From the NCBI RefSeq assembly GCF_001687325.1, contig NZ_LZRD01000031.1, positions 16,819 through 80,818 on the forward strand: DNA of 64,000 bases, read 5' to 3'. Shown piece by piece: positions 33,492-40,554 of the stretch (its first letter is position 1; each line of letters opens with the position of its first letter). Below the pieces are notes generated by a model. It did not search any database. It saw only the letters and a program-made list of their open reading frames with translations, and was not told the DNA's origin. The position numbers were made by a program, and so were the translations under genes. Source of the stretch: Streptomyces sp. PTY087I2 (GTDB lineage: Bacteria; Actinomycetota; Actinomycetes; Streptomycetales; Streptomycetaceae).

Positions 33492-34961
33492 GTGACATCC
33501 CGAGCACTCGGTACCGGTGTGGTCCTGGCCCTCACCCTCGCCACCGCAGTCGTCGCCCTGCCCGCCGCCGCCCACGCCGCACCGGCCCCCGCCCCCGACC
33601 CCCACGGCCCCCGCGCCGACTTCAACGGCGACGGCTATCCGGACCTGGCGTTCGCCGCGCCCGGAGCGACCGTCAAGGGGTTCAAGGGCGCCGGGTACGT
33701 CGGCGTGGCCTACGGCTCCCGTAACGGAATCAAGGACTCCGCGAAGCGGGTGTTCACCCAGGCCTCGGCGGGCGTGCCCGGCACCCCGGAGGCCGGTGAC
33801 GCCTTCGGTGGCGCCGTCGCCTCCGCCGACCTCGACCGGGACGGCTACGCGGACCTGATCGTCGGATCCCCCGGCGAGAAGATCGGCCCGGCCGCAGGAG
33901 CGGGCGACATCACCGTCCTGTGGGGCGGGCCCAACGGTCCGGCGGGCGGGGCGACCCTGCTGACCGGACAGGAGTACGAGGGCATGGGCCGGCAGCTCGC
34001 CGTCGGCGACTTCAACGGCGACGGCGCACCGGACATCGCCGGGGCGGGCTACGCCGACCTGTACGCGCTCACCGGACCGTTCACCCGCGACGGCGCCGCC
34101 GCCGGGACCACGGAGGTCCCCAACCGCTACGACCACCGCTACCTCGACCTGGCGGCGGGCGACCTGAACGGGGACGGGCGCGACGACCTCGCCGCCGTCT
34201 CCAACAGCGGTGACGAGTACGACGAGCGGCGCATCGAGATCGGCCTCGGCGGCCCGGACGGCCTCGGCGCCGAGCTCACCGTGGTCAGGGGTGAGGACGG
34301 CTACCGGCTGGAGGGCGGCGAGCACATCGCCGTCGGCCATGTGAACAACGACCGGTACGCCGACCTCGCCGTCGGGCGCGCCGTCGACGGGTACGACAGC
34401 GACCTGGACCTGCCGCTCTCCAAGGGCGGGATGCTCACCTACGTACCGGGCGGCGCGAGCGGACCGCAGGGCACCGAGGCCGTCGTCCTCAACCAGGACT
34501 CGCCCGGCGTTCCGGGCGCGGCCGAGCCCAGCGACGGCTTCGGCGCGTCCGTGGCGATCGGGGACACCGACGGCGACGGCTACGGCGAGATCGCGGTGGG
34601 CGTCCCCGGCGAGGACCTGGGCACGGTCGCGGACGCGGGCGGCATGGTCGTCCTCCCCGGTACCGCCACCGGCCCCACGGGCAAGGGCAGTTACGGCTTC
34701 AACCAGGGCACCCCGGATGTCGTCGGGGCCGTGGAGAAGGACGACCGTTTCGGCGGCGCGGTGTCCCTGCGCGACCTGAACGGCGACGGCCGCACCGAAC
34801 TGGCCGTGGGCGCCCCGGGCGAGAACGCGGGCGAGGGCTCCCTGTGGGTGTTCCCGGCCACCGCCTCCGGCCTGGCGGCCAAGGGCTCGTTCAGCTTCGG
34901 GCACGGGACGCTGGGCACGGTGGCGACGAAGGCGGGACTGGGCAGCAGCTTCAACCGCTGA
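33492..34961 (+). CDS. secreted FG-GAP/integrin-alpha-like repeat protein
   Basis: 489 residues starting at a GTG with GAAGGAG nine bases ahead. A Sec signal peptide (VVLALTLATAVVALPAAAHA, cleavage near residue 30) leads to seven beta-propeller blades of the FG-GAP/VCBS type, each with a calcium-binding loop: DFNGDGYPDLAF, DLDRDGYADLIVG, DFNGDGAPDIAG, DLNGDGRDDLAA, HVNNDRYADLAVG, DTDGDGYGEIAVG and DLNGDGRTELAVG. It is a probable extracellular calcium-binding seven-bladed propeller; ligands unknown. No catalytic domain or cell-wall anchor is present. Confidence 0.92.
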   Translation: MTSRALGTGVVLALTLATAVVALPAAAHAAPAPAPDPHGPRADFNGDGYPDLAFAAPGATVKGFKGAGYVGVAYGSRNGIKDSAKRVFTQASAGVPGTPEAGDAFGGAVASADLDRDGYADLIVGSPGEKIGPAAGAGDITVLWGGPNGPAGGATLLTGQEYEGMGRQLAVGDFNGDGAPDIAGAGYADLYALTGPFTRDGAAAGTTEVPNRYDHRYLDLAAGDLNGDGRDDLAAVSNSGDEYDERRIEIGLGGPDGLGAELTVVRGEDGYRLEGGEHIAVGHVNNDRYADLAVGRAVDGYDSDLDLPLSKGGMLTYVPGGASGPQGTEAVVLNQDSPGVPGAAEPSDGFGASVAIGDTDGDGYGEIAVGVPGEDLGTVADAGGMVVLPGTATGPTGKGSYGFNQGTPDVVGAVEKDDRFGGAVSLRDLNGDGRTELAVGAPGENAGEGSLWVFPATASGLAAKGSFSFGHGTLGTVATKAGLGSSFNR

Positions 34962-35002
34962 CGGCAGACGGCTCACCTCGTACGGCTGCCCGGCACACGC
35001 TT

Positions 35003-35056
35003 TTCCGGAGCTTCCGGAGCTTCCGGAGCTTCCGGAGCTTCCGGAGCTTCCGGAGA
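35003..35056. repeat. 9-bp tandem repeat between convergent genes
   Basis: TTCCGGAGC repeats almost perfectly six times (35003-35056; the last copy ends in A). It lies in the 121-base gap between the FG-GAP gene and the amidase. Each unit holds the palindrome TCCGGA, so the array can fold in several registers and could serve as a two-way transcription end. Confidence 0.9.
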
Positions 35057-35082
35057 GCGCGAGCCGGGCCGCCCTCCCGGTG

Positions 35083-35958
35083 TCACACGTTGGGCACCTT
35101 GAGCCGGTCCCAACTGCTCTTCCCGGGAATGCCGTCGGCGTCGGCGCCCGTGTAGCCCAGCTTGCGCTGCCACGCGGCGTACGAATTCCGGTCGGCATCG
35201 GACCAGGCCGGTCCCGGACCCACCGTGTACCGCCCGCAGCCCTCGGCGACCAGCCGCTTGCCCATCGCCGTGATGACAGGGCTGTTCCGGCCGACCTTGA
35301 AGAACGCGGCCCCCGGGAACGGCTCGTACGTCGGCTTCGGCGGCGGCTTGGAGGGGCCGTCCGGGGCACCGCCCAGCCGCTTGCCGATCCGCGTACGCAT
35401 CGAGTTCATCGTGAAGCCGCGCGGATCGACCTTGCCCGGCTGCCATTCCAGATGCCCGATCACGGAGCGCTGCGACCAGCCGTGCGCCCGGCAGACGGCG
35501 GCGGCGGCCCGCTCGATCGCCAGCAGCTGGGCGGCCGGCCAGGGATCCTTCCCGTCACCGAGGTTGACGCACTCGAAGCCGTAGAAATGCCGGTTGCCGT
35601 CGGTGTTGGCCTCGTTGTCCGGCGGCAGCGCCTTCTCCGCGATGACGGCGCGCAGGACGTCGTCGTCGCCGAGCCCGGCGTGGTTCGCCCGCCCGTTCCC
35701 CACGAGGTGGACGGTTCCGTCCTTGGCGATGACCCCGTGGCAGAGCGGTCCGGGCAGGGCGGAGTGGCCGTTGTAGCAGAGCTCGACGGAGGACGCGGTG
35801 CCCGAGGTGACGGTGTGATGGATCATCACCCCGTGCGTCGGGCCCCAGGGACCCTTGTGGTTCCGGTTGTTGGTACGCCAGCTCCGGTGCTCGACGACGT
35901 GGAGGCCTTCGTCGCGGAGGGCTTTGAGCAGCTTGTCGGCGGACAGCGGCGTCGCCAT
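35083..35958 (-). CDS. N-acetylmuramoyl-L-alanine amidase, endolysin-like
   Basis: 291 residues. PGRP/amidase-2 domain (about 15-185) with zinc ligands H47 or H48 (VMIHHTV), H169 (VIGHLEW) and D178 (GKVDPRG); it cleaves the amide between N-acetylmuramic acid and the peptide. A proline linker leads to a C-terminal module (205-291: FFKVGRNSPVITAMGKRLV and WQRKLGYTGADADGIPGKSSW) of peptidoglycan-binding type. There is no signal peptide, and the domain order is that of endolysins of actinobacterial phages; no other phage genes adjoin. ATG at 35958 follows GGAAAGGA (AAAGGAG-like). Confidence 0.9.
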   Translation of the reverse strand: MATPLSADKLLKALRDEGLHVVEHRSWRTNNRNHKGPWGPTHGVMIHHTVTSGTASSVELCYNGHSALPGPLCHGVIAKDGTVHLVGNGRANHAGLGDDDVLRAVIAEKALPPDNEANTDGNRHFYGFECVNLGDGKDPWPAAQLLAIERAAAAVCRAHGWSQRSVIGHLEWQPGKVDPRGFTMNSMRTRIGKRLGGAPDGPSKPPPKPTYEPFPGAAFFKVGRNSPVITAMGKRLVAEGCGRYTVGPGPAWSDADRNSYAAWQRKLGYTGADADGIPGKSSWDRLKVPNV

Positions 35959-36307
35959 GCGGCGCTCCTTTCCCTGATGGTGCGTGGTTCACGCGGGCGC
36001 TTCGGTGTGCGGGCGGCGGGACCGGGGTGGACGGGCGGCGGCACGGAGTCGCGGATGCCCGCCGGGTGACGGGGTGGGGCGGGGGGCCGGTCCTGCGGGA
36101 GGGGATTCCGCCTTTCGGAGCCCACCTGATCGATTTGCCCGCTCCTACGCCCTCACGAACGTCCCGCCGGGCGGAAGGTTTCACCGCACCCCGAACTCCC
36201 GTCCGGGTATGTCCGAACTCCTGCCCGAAGGTCGTGGACATCGGACGTACCGCCTACTCCCGCGGGCGTATGCGGCCGGACGCTCCGCCTCCTACCGTGA
36301 GGGGGTG
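35959..36307. other. 349-base divergent gap ahead of second two-component system
   Basis: No supported gene. The left half (35959-36110) is GC-rich without recognisable signals; the right half carries the palindrome at 36255-36270 and the ribosome site GAGGGGG at 36299-36305. The frame of the kinase is open through it but translates to Arg/Gly-rich shadow sequence. Confidence 0.55.
36255..36270. promoter_or_regulatory. palindromic operator ahead of second kinase gene
   Basis: TACTCCCGCGGGCGTA, one mismatched pair from a perfect palindrome, 38 bases before the kinase start. A sequence agreeing at 14 of 16 positions lies ahead of the ABC exporter at 38277-38292. No gene ends here, so it is not a terminator; it is the likely binding site of the regulator encoded downstream. 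Confidence 0.65.
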
Positions 36308-37555
36308 ATGACCTTGGACCGCCTGGCCGCCGGGGTGCGGGCGCTGCCGCCGATCGTCGCGGATCTGCTGGTGGTGGCGGTGGTGGGGGCGTTCACCACC
36401 GCCGACGCGGCCGTCAACGAGCCCGGCTACCGGCAGGCCGACGCGCTGACCTGGGCCCTCCTCGTGGTCTCGCTGGCGGCGCTCGTCGTACGCCGCCGTT
36501 GGCCCGTTCCGGTGGTCTGCGTGACCGGGGCGGCCTGCGCCGGGTGGGCGCTGCACGGGCACATCGGCGAGCTGCTGAACCTCCCGGTGATCGTGGCGCT
36601 GTACACGGTCGCGGTGCTGGGGGACCGCCGGCGCACCCTGTGGACCGGGGCGATCGCGGCGACTGTCTCCGGCCTGGTGGCGCTGAAGGTCGGCCGGGAC
36701 GTGGTCAACCCGCAGGGGCTGCCCGTCCTGGAGATGGTCTGGCCGCTCGTCCCGCTGCTCCTGGGCGAGGTCGTGCGGACCCGCCGGGAGCTGCTCGCGG
36801 AGTACGCGGCGCGCGCCGCCCGGGCCGAGGAGGACCGCGAACGGGAGGCCGACCGCCGGGTCCGCCAGGAGCGGGTGCGGGTCGCCCGGGAGATCCACGA
36901 CATCCTCGCGCACACGGTGAGCGCGATGACCGTGCAGGCCGGTGTGGCGCTCGACGCGCTGGACGCCGCGCCGGAGGTGTCGCGGCAGGCGATGACCCAG
37001 GTTCGGGCTTCGGGCAAGGAGGCCGTACGGGAGCTGCGCGCCACGCTGTCGGTGCTGCGCGCGGCGGAGTCCACGGCCCCGGCGCCCCGCCTCGACCAGC
37101 TGGCGGAACTGGTCGCGGGGGTCGAGGCGGGCGGCGTACGGGTCAGCCTGCGGCGGGACACCCGGGACGCCCCGCTTCCCGCGGTCGTCGAGGCCACGGC
37201 GTACCGGATCGTGCAGGAGGCGCTGACCAACGTGGTGAAGCACTCCGCGGCGCGGCACGCGGCCGTGTCGGTGACCTGCGACGACGGCCGGCTGACCGTC
37301 GAGGTGGTCGACGAGGGCCCACCGGCGCGCCTGCCCGCCGCCTCGGACTCGGAGCGGGGTTTCGGCCTGATCGGCATGCGGGAGCGGGCGGTCGCGGTGG
37401 GCGGCGACGTCCGTCACGGCCCGGTGCCGGGCGGCGGATTCCGCGTCCGCGCCGAACTGCCGACGGAAGCCGGTCCACCGACGGAAGCCGGTCCACCGAC
37501 GGAAGCCGGTCCGCCGACGGAAGCCGGACCACCGACGGAAGGAGCGTCCCCATGA
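36308..37555 (+). CDS. two-component sensor histidine kinase (HisKA_3 type)
   Basis: 415 residues from ATG 36308. Four or five membrane helices fill 14-160 with very short loops. The phosphoacceptor H197 is in REIHDILAHTVSAMT, the ATPase domain has YRIVQEALTNVVKHS and GFGLIGMRERA. The last 28 residues are a repeat of TEAGPP coded by an 18-bp tandem repeat. The GTG at 36305 overlaps the ribosome site; the TTG at 36314 would have better spacing to GGGGG, so the exact start is uncertain by up to three codons. The missing extracytoplasmic domain and the adjacent ABC exporter suggest a stress- or antimicrobial-sensing system, as known for other kinases of this class (DesK/LiaS-like). Confidence 0.92.
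   Translation: MTLDRLAAGVRALPPIVADLLVVAVVGAFTTADAAVNEPGYRQADALTWALLVVSLAALVVRRRWPVPVVCVTGAACAGWALHGHIGELLNLPVIVALYTVAVLGDRRRTLWTGAIAATVSGLVALKVGRDVVNPQGLPVLEMVWPLVPLLLGEVVRTRRELLAEYAARAARAEEDREREADRRVRQERVRVAREIHDILAHTVSAMTVQAGVALDALDAAPEVSRQAMTQVRASGKEAVRELRATLSVLRAAESTAPAPRLDQLAELVAGVEAGGVRVSLRRDTRDAPLPAVVEATAYRIVQEALTNVVKHSAARHAAVSVTCDDGRLTVEVVDEGPPARLPAASDSERGFGLIGMRERAVAVGGDVRHGPVPGGGFRVRAELPTEAGPPTEAGPPTEAGPPTEAGPPTEGASP
37460..37541 (+). repeat. 18-bp tandem repeat at the end of the kinase gene
   Basis: About 4.5 copies of an 18-bp unit (ACGGAAGCCGGTCCACCG) starting at 37460, 37478, 37496, 37514 and 37532. It codes for TEAGPP repeats at the kinase C-terminus, and echoes of GACGGAAG continue into the mini-ORF that follows. 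Confidence 0.9.
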
Positions 37556-37602
37556 CCGACGGAGGAAGCGGCCCGATGACCGACGGACGGAGTGGGCCAT
37601 GA
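37552..37602 (+). promoter_or_regulatory. 16-codon mini-ORF coupling kinase and regulator
   Basis: The ATG at 37552 overlaps the kinase stop (ATGA) and opens a 16-codon frame (MTDGGSGPMTDGRSGP) that ends in TGA at 37600-37602, overlapping the regulator's ATG at 37599 (ATGA again). AAGGAG, GGAGG and CGGAG precede the three ATGs (37552, 37576, 37599). The two halves MTDGGSGP/MTDGRSGP are a duplication. The design repeats that of the first two-component system at 3770-3813. Confidence 0.7.
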
Positions 37603-38267
37603 CCGTCCGTGTGGTCCTCGCCGACGACCAGACCGTCGTACGGGCCGGATTCCGCGCCCTCCTCGACCTCACCGACGACCTGGTCGTCGTCGCGGAGGCG
37701 GCCGACGGGGCCCGGGCCGTCGAGACGGTCCGGACGACCCGCCCGGACGTCGTCCTGATGGACATCCGGATGCCCGGTGTCGACGGCCTGGAGGCCACCC
37801 GCCGGATCGCCGAGGACCGCTCGCTCGACCAGGTCCGGGTGGTCATGCTCACCACGTACCAGGTCGACGCGTACGTCTTCGAGGCGCTGCGCCACGGCGC
37901 CGCGGGCTTTCTGCTCAAGGACATCGAACCGGACGACCTGCGCTCCGCGATCCGCACGGTCGCGGCGGGCCGCAGCCTGCTCGCCCCCGCCGTCACCCGC
38001 CAGGTGATCGAGGAGTTCGCCCGGCTGAAGGCCCCCGAGGCGGCGGGCGCCGAACGGCTCGCCGTGCTGACCGGCCGGGAGCGCGAGGTGATGGCGCTCG
38101 TCGCCGCCGGGCTGTCCAACGAGGAGATCGGCCGGGCGCTGATCATGAGCCCGCTGACCGCGAAGACCCATGTCAGCCGGACCATGACCAAGCTGGGCGC
38201 CCGCGACCGGGCGCAGCTGGTGGTGATGGCGTACGAAACGGGCCTGGTCAGAGCAGGCGAAGGCTGA
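37599..38267 (+). CDS. NarL/FixJ-family response regulator
   Basis: 222 residues. Receiver domain with the acidic pair DD (VVLADDQTV), phosphoacceptor D55 in VVLMDIRMPG, TTYQVDAYVF and lysine in GFLLKDIEP. LuxR-type helix-turn-helix near 150-210 (LTGREREVMALVAAG, NEEIGRALIMSPLTAKTHVSR). ATG 37599 follows CGGAGTGGGCC. It most likely binds the palindrome found ahead of its own operon and ahead of the ABC exporter, which begins 82 bases after its stop. Confidence 0.94.
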   Translation: MTVRVVLADDQTVVRAGFRALLDLTDDLVVVAEAADGARAVETVRTTRPDVVLMDIRMPGVDGLEATRRIAEDRSLDQVRVVMLTTYQVDAYVFEALRHGAAGFLLKDIEPDDLRSAIRTVAAGRSLLAPAVTRQVIEEFARLKAPEAAGAERLAVLTGREREVMALVAAGLSNEEIGRALIMSPLTAKTHVSRTMTKLGARDRAQLVVMAYETGLVRAGEG

Positions 38268-38270
38268 AGC

Positions 38271-38298
38271 GGTCCCTACTCCGGCGGGAGTAGGGACC
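38271..38298 (+). promoter_or_regulatory. perfect 12-bp inverted repeat: operator and/or terminator
   Basis: GGTCCCTACTCC-GGCG-GGAGTAGGGACC. Its core TACTCCGGCGGGAGTA (38277-38292) agrees at 14 of 16 positions with the site at 36255-36270. Placed three bases after the regulator stop and 52 bases before the ABC ATPase start, it could end the regulator transcript, bind the regulator to control the exporter, or both. A weaker relative CTCCCGCCGGAG follows at 38301. Confidence 0.65.
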
Positions 38299-38349
38299 GG
38301 CTCCCGCCGGAGGATTCGCGGTCGGGCCCCCGCTCGTAGCGTCGGCCGC

Positions 38350-39309
38350 ATGATCGAAGCAACGGAACTCACCAAACGCTACGGCGCACGGACCGCCGTG
38401 GACCGGCTGTCGTTCACCGTCCGGCCCGGCCGGGTGACCGGCTTCCTCGGCCCGAACGGCGCCGGCAAATCGACCACCATGCGCCTGATCCTCGGCCTGG
38501 ACTCCGCGAGCGCGGGACGGGTCACCGTGGGCGGGAAGGCCTACACGGACCTGCCCGTACCGCTGCGGGCGGTCGGCTCGCTGCTCGACGCCAAGGGCGT
38601 CCACGGCGGCCGCTCCGCCTACCACCACCTGGCCGGACTCGCCGCGAGCAACGGCATCCCGCGCCGCCGTGTCGAGGAGGTCCTCGACCTGGTCGGGCTG
38701 CCCGAGGAGACGGCCCGTCGGCGCACCAAGGGCTTCTCGCTCGGCATGGGCCAGCGGCTCGGGATCGCGGCGGCGCTGATCGGCGACCCGGAGGTGCTGA
38801 TCCTCGACGAACCGGTCAACGGCCTCGACACCGAGGGCATCCGCTGGATCCGGGGACTGATGCGGTCGCTGGCTGCGGAGGGCCGCACGGTCTTCCTCTC
38901 CAGCCACCTCATGAGCGAGATGGAGCTGACGGCCGACCACATCGTCGTGATCGGACAGGGCCGGCTCCTCGCCGACACGACCATGCGCGACTTCATCGAG
39001 ACCAACTCCCGCGCGCACACGCTCGTACGGTCCCCCGAACCGGAGAAGCTCCGGGCCCTGCTGGAGACGGCGGGGGCGCAGGTCCGCCTGGAACCCATGG
39101 GCGGCTGGCGGGTCGAAGGGCCGGACGCCGCCGCCATCGGCGACCTGGCCCGCGACCACGGCGTCGCCGTCCATGAACTCACCCCCGCCCACTCCTCCTT
39201 GGAGGAGGTCTACACGGCGCTCTCGCAATCCTCGGTGGAGTACCGCACCGAGGACCGATCCACCGAGGACCGTCCCGCCGCGCCCAGCCGGAAGGAGACA
39301 GTCCGATGA
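38350..39309 (+). CDS. ABC transporter ATP-binding protein
   Basis: 319 residues. Walker A GPNGAGKST (about 37-45), the signature region is FSLGMGQRLGIAAAL (the usual LSGG is changed to SLGM, as in DrrA/CcmA-type exporters), Walker B VLILDEPVNGLDTEG, switch histidine in LSSHLMSEM. The C-terminal 80 residues (HTLVRSPEPEKLRALLETAG) form the extra domain found in ABC-2 exporter ATPases. It overlaps the permease by four bases. Likely under control of the neighbouring two-component system through the shared palindrome; a role in drug or antimicrobial-peptide export is inferred. Confidence 0.94.
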   Translation: MIEATELTKRYGARTAVDRLSFTVRPGRVTGFLGPNGAGKSTTMRLILGLDSASAGRVTVGGKAYTDLPVPLRAVGSLLDAKGVHGGRSAYHHLAGLAASNGIPRRRVEEVLDLVGLPEETARRRTKGFSLGMGQRLGIAAALIGDPEVLILDEPVNGLDTEGIRWIRGLMRSLAAEGRTVFLSSHLMSEMELTADHIVVIGQGRLLADTTMRDFIETNSRAHTLVRSPEPEKLRALLETAGAQVRLEPMGGWRVEGPDAAAIGDLARDHGVAVHELTPAHSSLEEVYTALSQSSVEYRTEDRSTEDRPAAPSRKETVR

Positions 39310-40064
39310 CGACGACAGCCGCTCCCGGGGCCCAGGCCCTGGCTTACGAGTGGATCAAGTTCCGCAGTGTCCGCTCCACGGTGTGGACGACGGTGGCGAC
39401 CGCCGCACTCCCCGTTCTGGGCGCGGTGTTCGTCGCCACGACCGGAAGCCTCCAGTCCGACGACACGGTCCTGGGCGGCAGCCTCACCCTCTCCGTCGTC
39501 GCCCAGATGCTGGCGGCGGTGGTGGGCGCGCTGGTGGTGACGGGGGAGTACAGCAGCGGCACCATCCGGACGACGTTCGCGGCCCGCCCCCGCCGCTCCA
39601 CGGTCCTCGCCGCCAAGGCCGCACTGGTGGCGGGCGTGATGTACGTCCTCGCCCTGGCCTCCTGCACGCTCGCCTACCTCGTCGGGGACGCCCTCCTGCC
39701 CGAGGGCCGGTACGCCCAGGGCGAGCCGCTGCCCGCCCTGTTCGGGATCGCCGCGTCTTTCGCGGTGGCCGCCGTGCTGGGCCTCGCCGTCGGCACCCTG
39801 ATCCGCCACTCCGCCGGGGCGGTCACCACGGCGATCGGCCTGCTGCTCCTGCCGTCCCTGTTCGGCCCGCTCTTCGGCGACGCGGAACGCTGGATCGCCG
39901 GTCTCTCCCCGACGGCCGCCCTGGAGAAGCTCACCCAGACCTCGGACGCCGCCGCCGACACGGTGGGCAGCCTGGGCCCCTGGCCCTCCCTGCTCCTGGT
40001 GGCCGGATACACGACGGCGCTGACGCTCGGGGCGCTGGTGCTGCTCCGGCGGCGGGATGTGTAG
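39306..40064 (+). CDS. ABC-2 type transporter permease
   Basis: 252 residues with six hydrophobic segments (near 25-45, 60-80, 100-125, 140-165, 172-195 and 222-243). SGTIRTTFAARPRRSTVLAAK in the coupling loop between helices two and three is typical of ABC-2 permeases. Start ATG overlaps the ATPase stop (ATGA) and follows GGAAGGAGA. It forms the membrane part of the exporter with the ATPase encoded just before it. Confidence 0.92.
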   Translation: MTTTAAPGAQALAYEWIKFRSVRSTVWTTVATAALPVLGAVFVATTGSLQSDDTVLGGSLTLSVVAQMLAAVVGALVVTGEYSSGTIRTTFAARPRRSTVLAAKAALVAGVMYVLALASCTLAYLVGDALLPEGRYAQGEPLPALFGIAASFAVAAVLGLAVGTLIRHSAGAVTTAIGLLLLPSLFGPLFGDAERWIAGLSPTAALEKLTQTSDAAADTVGSLGPWPSLLLVAGYTTALTLGALVLLRRRDV

Positions 40065-40133
40065 AGAGGCCCGGGGCCCCGTCGCTTACGCCGCCATGAC
40101 GCCGGGCCCGCTAACGTCCCCCTGACCGACGAA

Positions 40134-40156
40134 AGGCCCTCCTGCGCGGAGGGCCT
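40134..40156 (-). terminator. terminator behind tRNA-Arg
   Basis: AGGCCCTCC-TGCGC-GGAGGGCCT, a perfect 9-bp stem, followed on the minus strand by TTTCG. It stops the tRNA transcript 20 bases past the mature end and may serve the converging ABC operon too. Confidence 0.8.
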
Positions 40157-40175
40157 CACGGTCGTGCGGTCGGTG

Positions 40176-40248
40176 CGCCCCCGGCAGGACTCGAACCTGC
40201 GGCCAAGCGCTTAGAAGGCGCCTGCTCTATCCACTGAGCTACGGGGGC
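40176..40248 (-). tRNA. tRNA-Arg (anticodon TCT)
   Basis: 73 nt with full cloverleaf on the minus strand: acceptor GCCCCCG/CGGGGGC plus discriminator G, D-arm GCTC-AGTGGATA-GAGC, anticodon arm GGCGC-CTTCTAA-GCGCT with anticodon TCT (reads AGA, very rare in such genomes), T-arm GCAGG-TTCGAGT-CCTGC. No CCA is encoded. The 3' side shows no duplicated tRNA end, so no integrated element is attached here. Confidence 0.96.
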
Positions 40249-40554
40249 CGGGAGTCCTGATCGGTGGTTCCGTGGCCGTGCCGGGACAAGGATAGGGCTC
40301 CGATCCCCTGGACCCGGTTGCTTCACCTGCGTGGCACGATGTGGAGGTTCGGTGAAGCGAACCGATAATCGCAGGTGGGTGCGATTCCCGCAGCGCTTTT
40401 CGCTCACTGCGCGCCGGGTGTTGTGCACTCGTTATGCCCCTGCCCCACTCGTCCCCTCTGTCCTGACTCTGTCCAGAGGGTGGAACCGCCGCGCAGAGGG
40501 GTCTATACGCTTCAAAAAGGCTCCAAAATTGGGCATTCTTCGCATGTGGTGACC
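40249..40554. other. 306-base gap ahead of the dynamin-like genes
   Basis: Contains the start region of the tRNA gene on the left, a set of nested inverted repeats at 40321-40386, and, on the right, a run of lower GC (40500-40550, ACGCTTCAAAAAGGCTCCAAAA) that is the likeliest promoter for the dynamin-like operon. A 73-codon open frame at 40331-40552 is not supported. Confidence 0.5.
40321..40386 (+). other. nested inverted repeats with alternative pairings
   Basis: CACCTGCG (40324-40331) can pair with CGCAGGTG (40370-40377); CTTCACC (40321-40327) with GGTGAAG (40351-40357); GGTTCG-GTGAAG-CGAACC (40346-40363) and AATCGCA-GGTGGG-TGCGATT (40367-40386) are local hairpins. The first two pairings exclude the last two, the mark of a switchable RNA or of stacked binding sites. 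Whether it is transcribed is unknown. Confidence 0.4.

Noticed and set aside
10952..37541. Tandem repeats (57 bp, 126 bp, 45 bp, 9 bp, 18 bp) as possible CRISPR arrays
   Set aside because: Units are contiguous without spacers, mostly in coding sequence, and no cas genes are present.
40176..40248. tRNA-Arg as an attachment site for an integrated element
   Set aside because: No duplicated tRNA end, integrase or mobile genes follow; the neighbouring genes are ordinary ABC transporter and dynamin-like genes.
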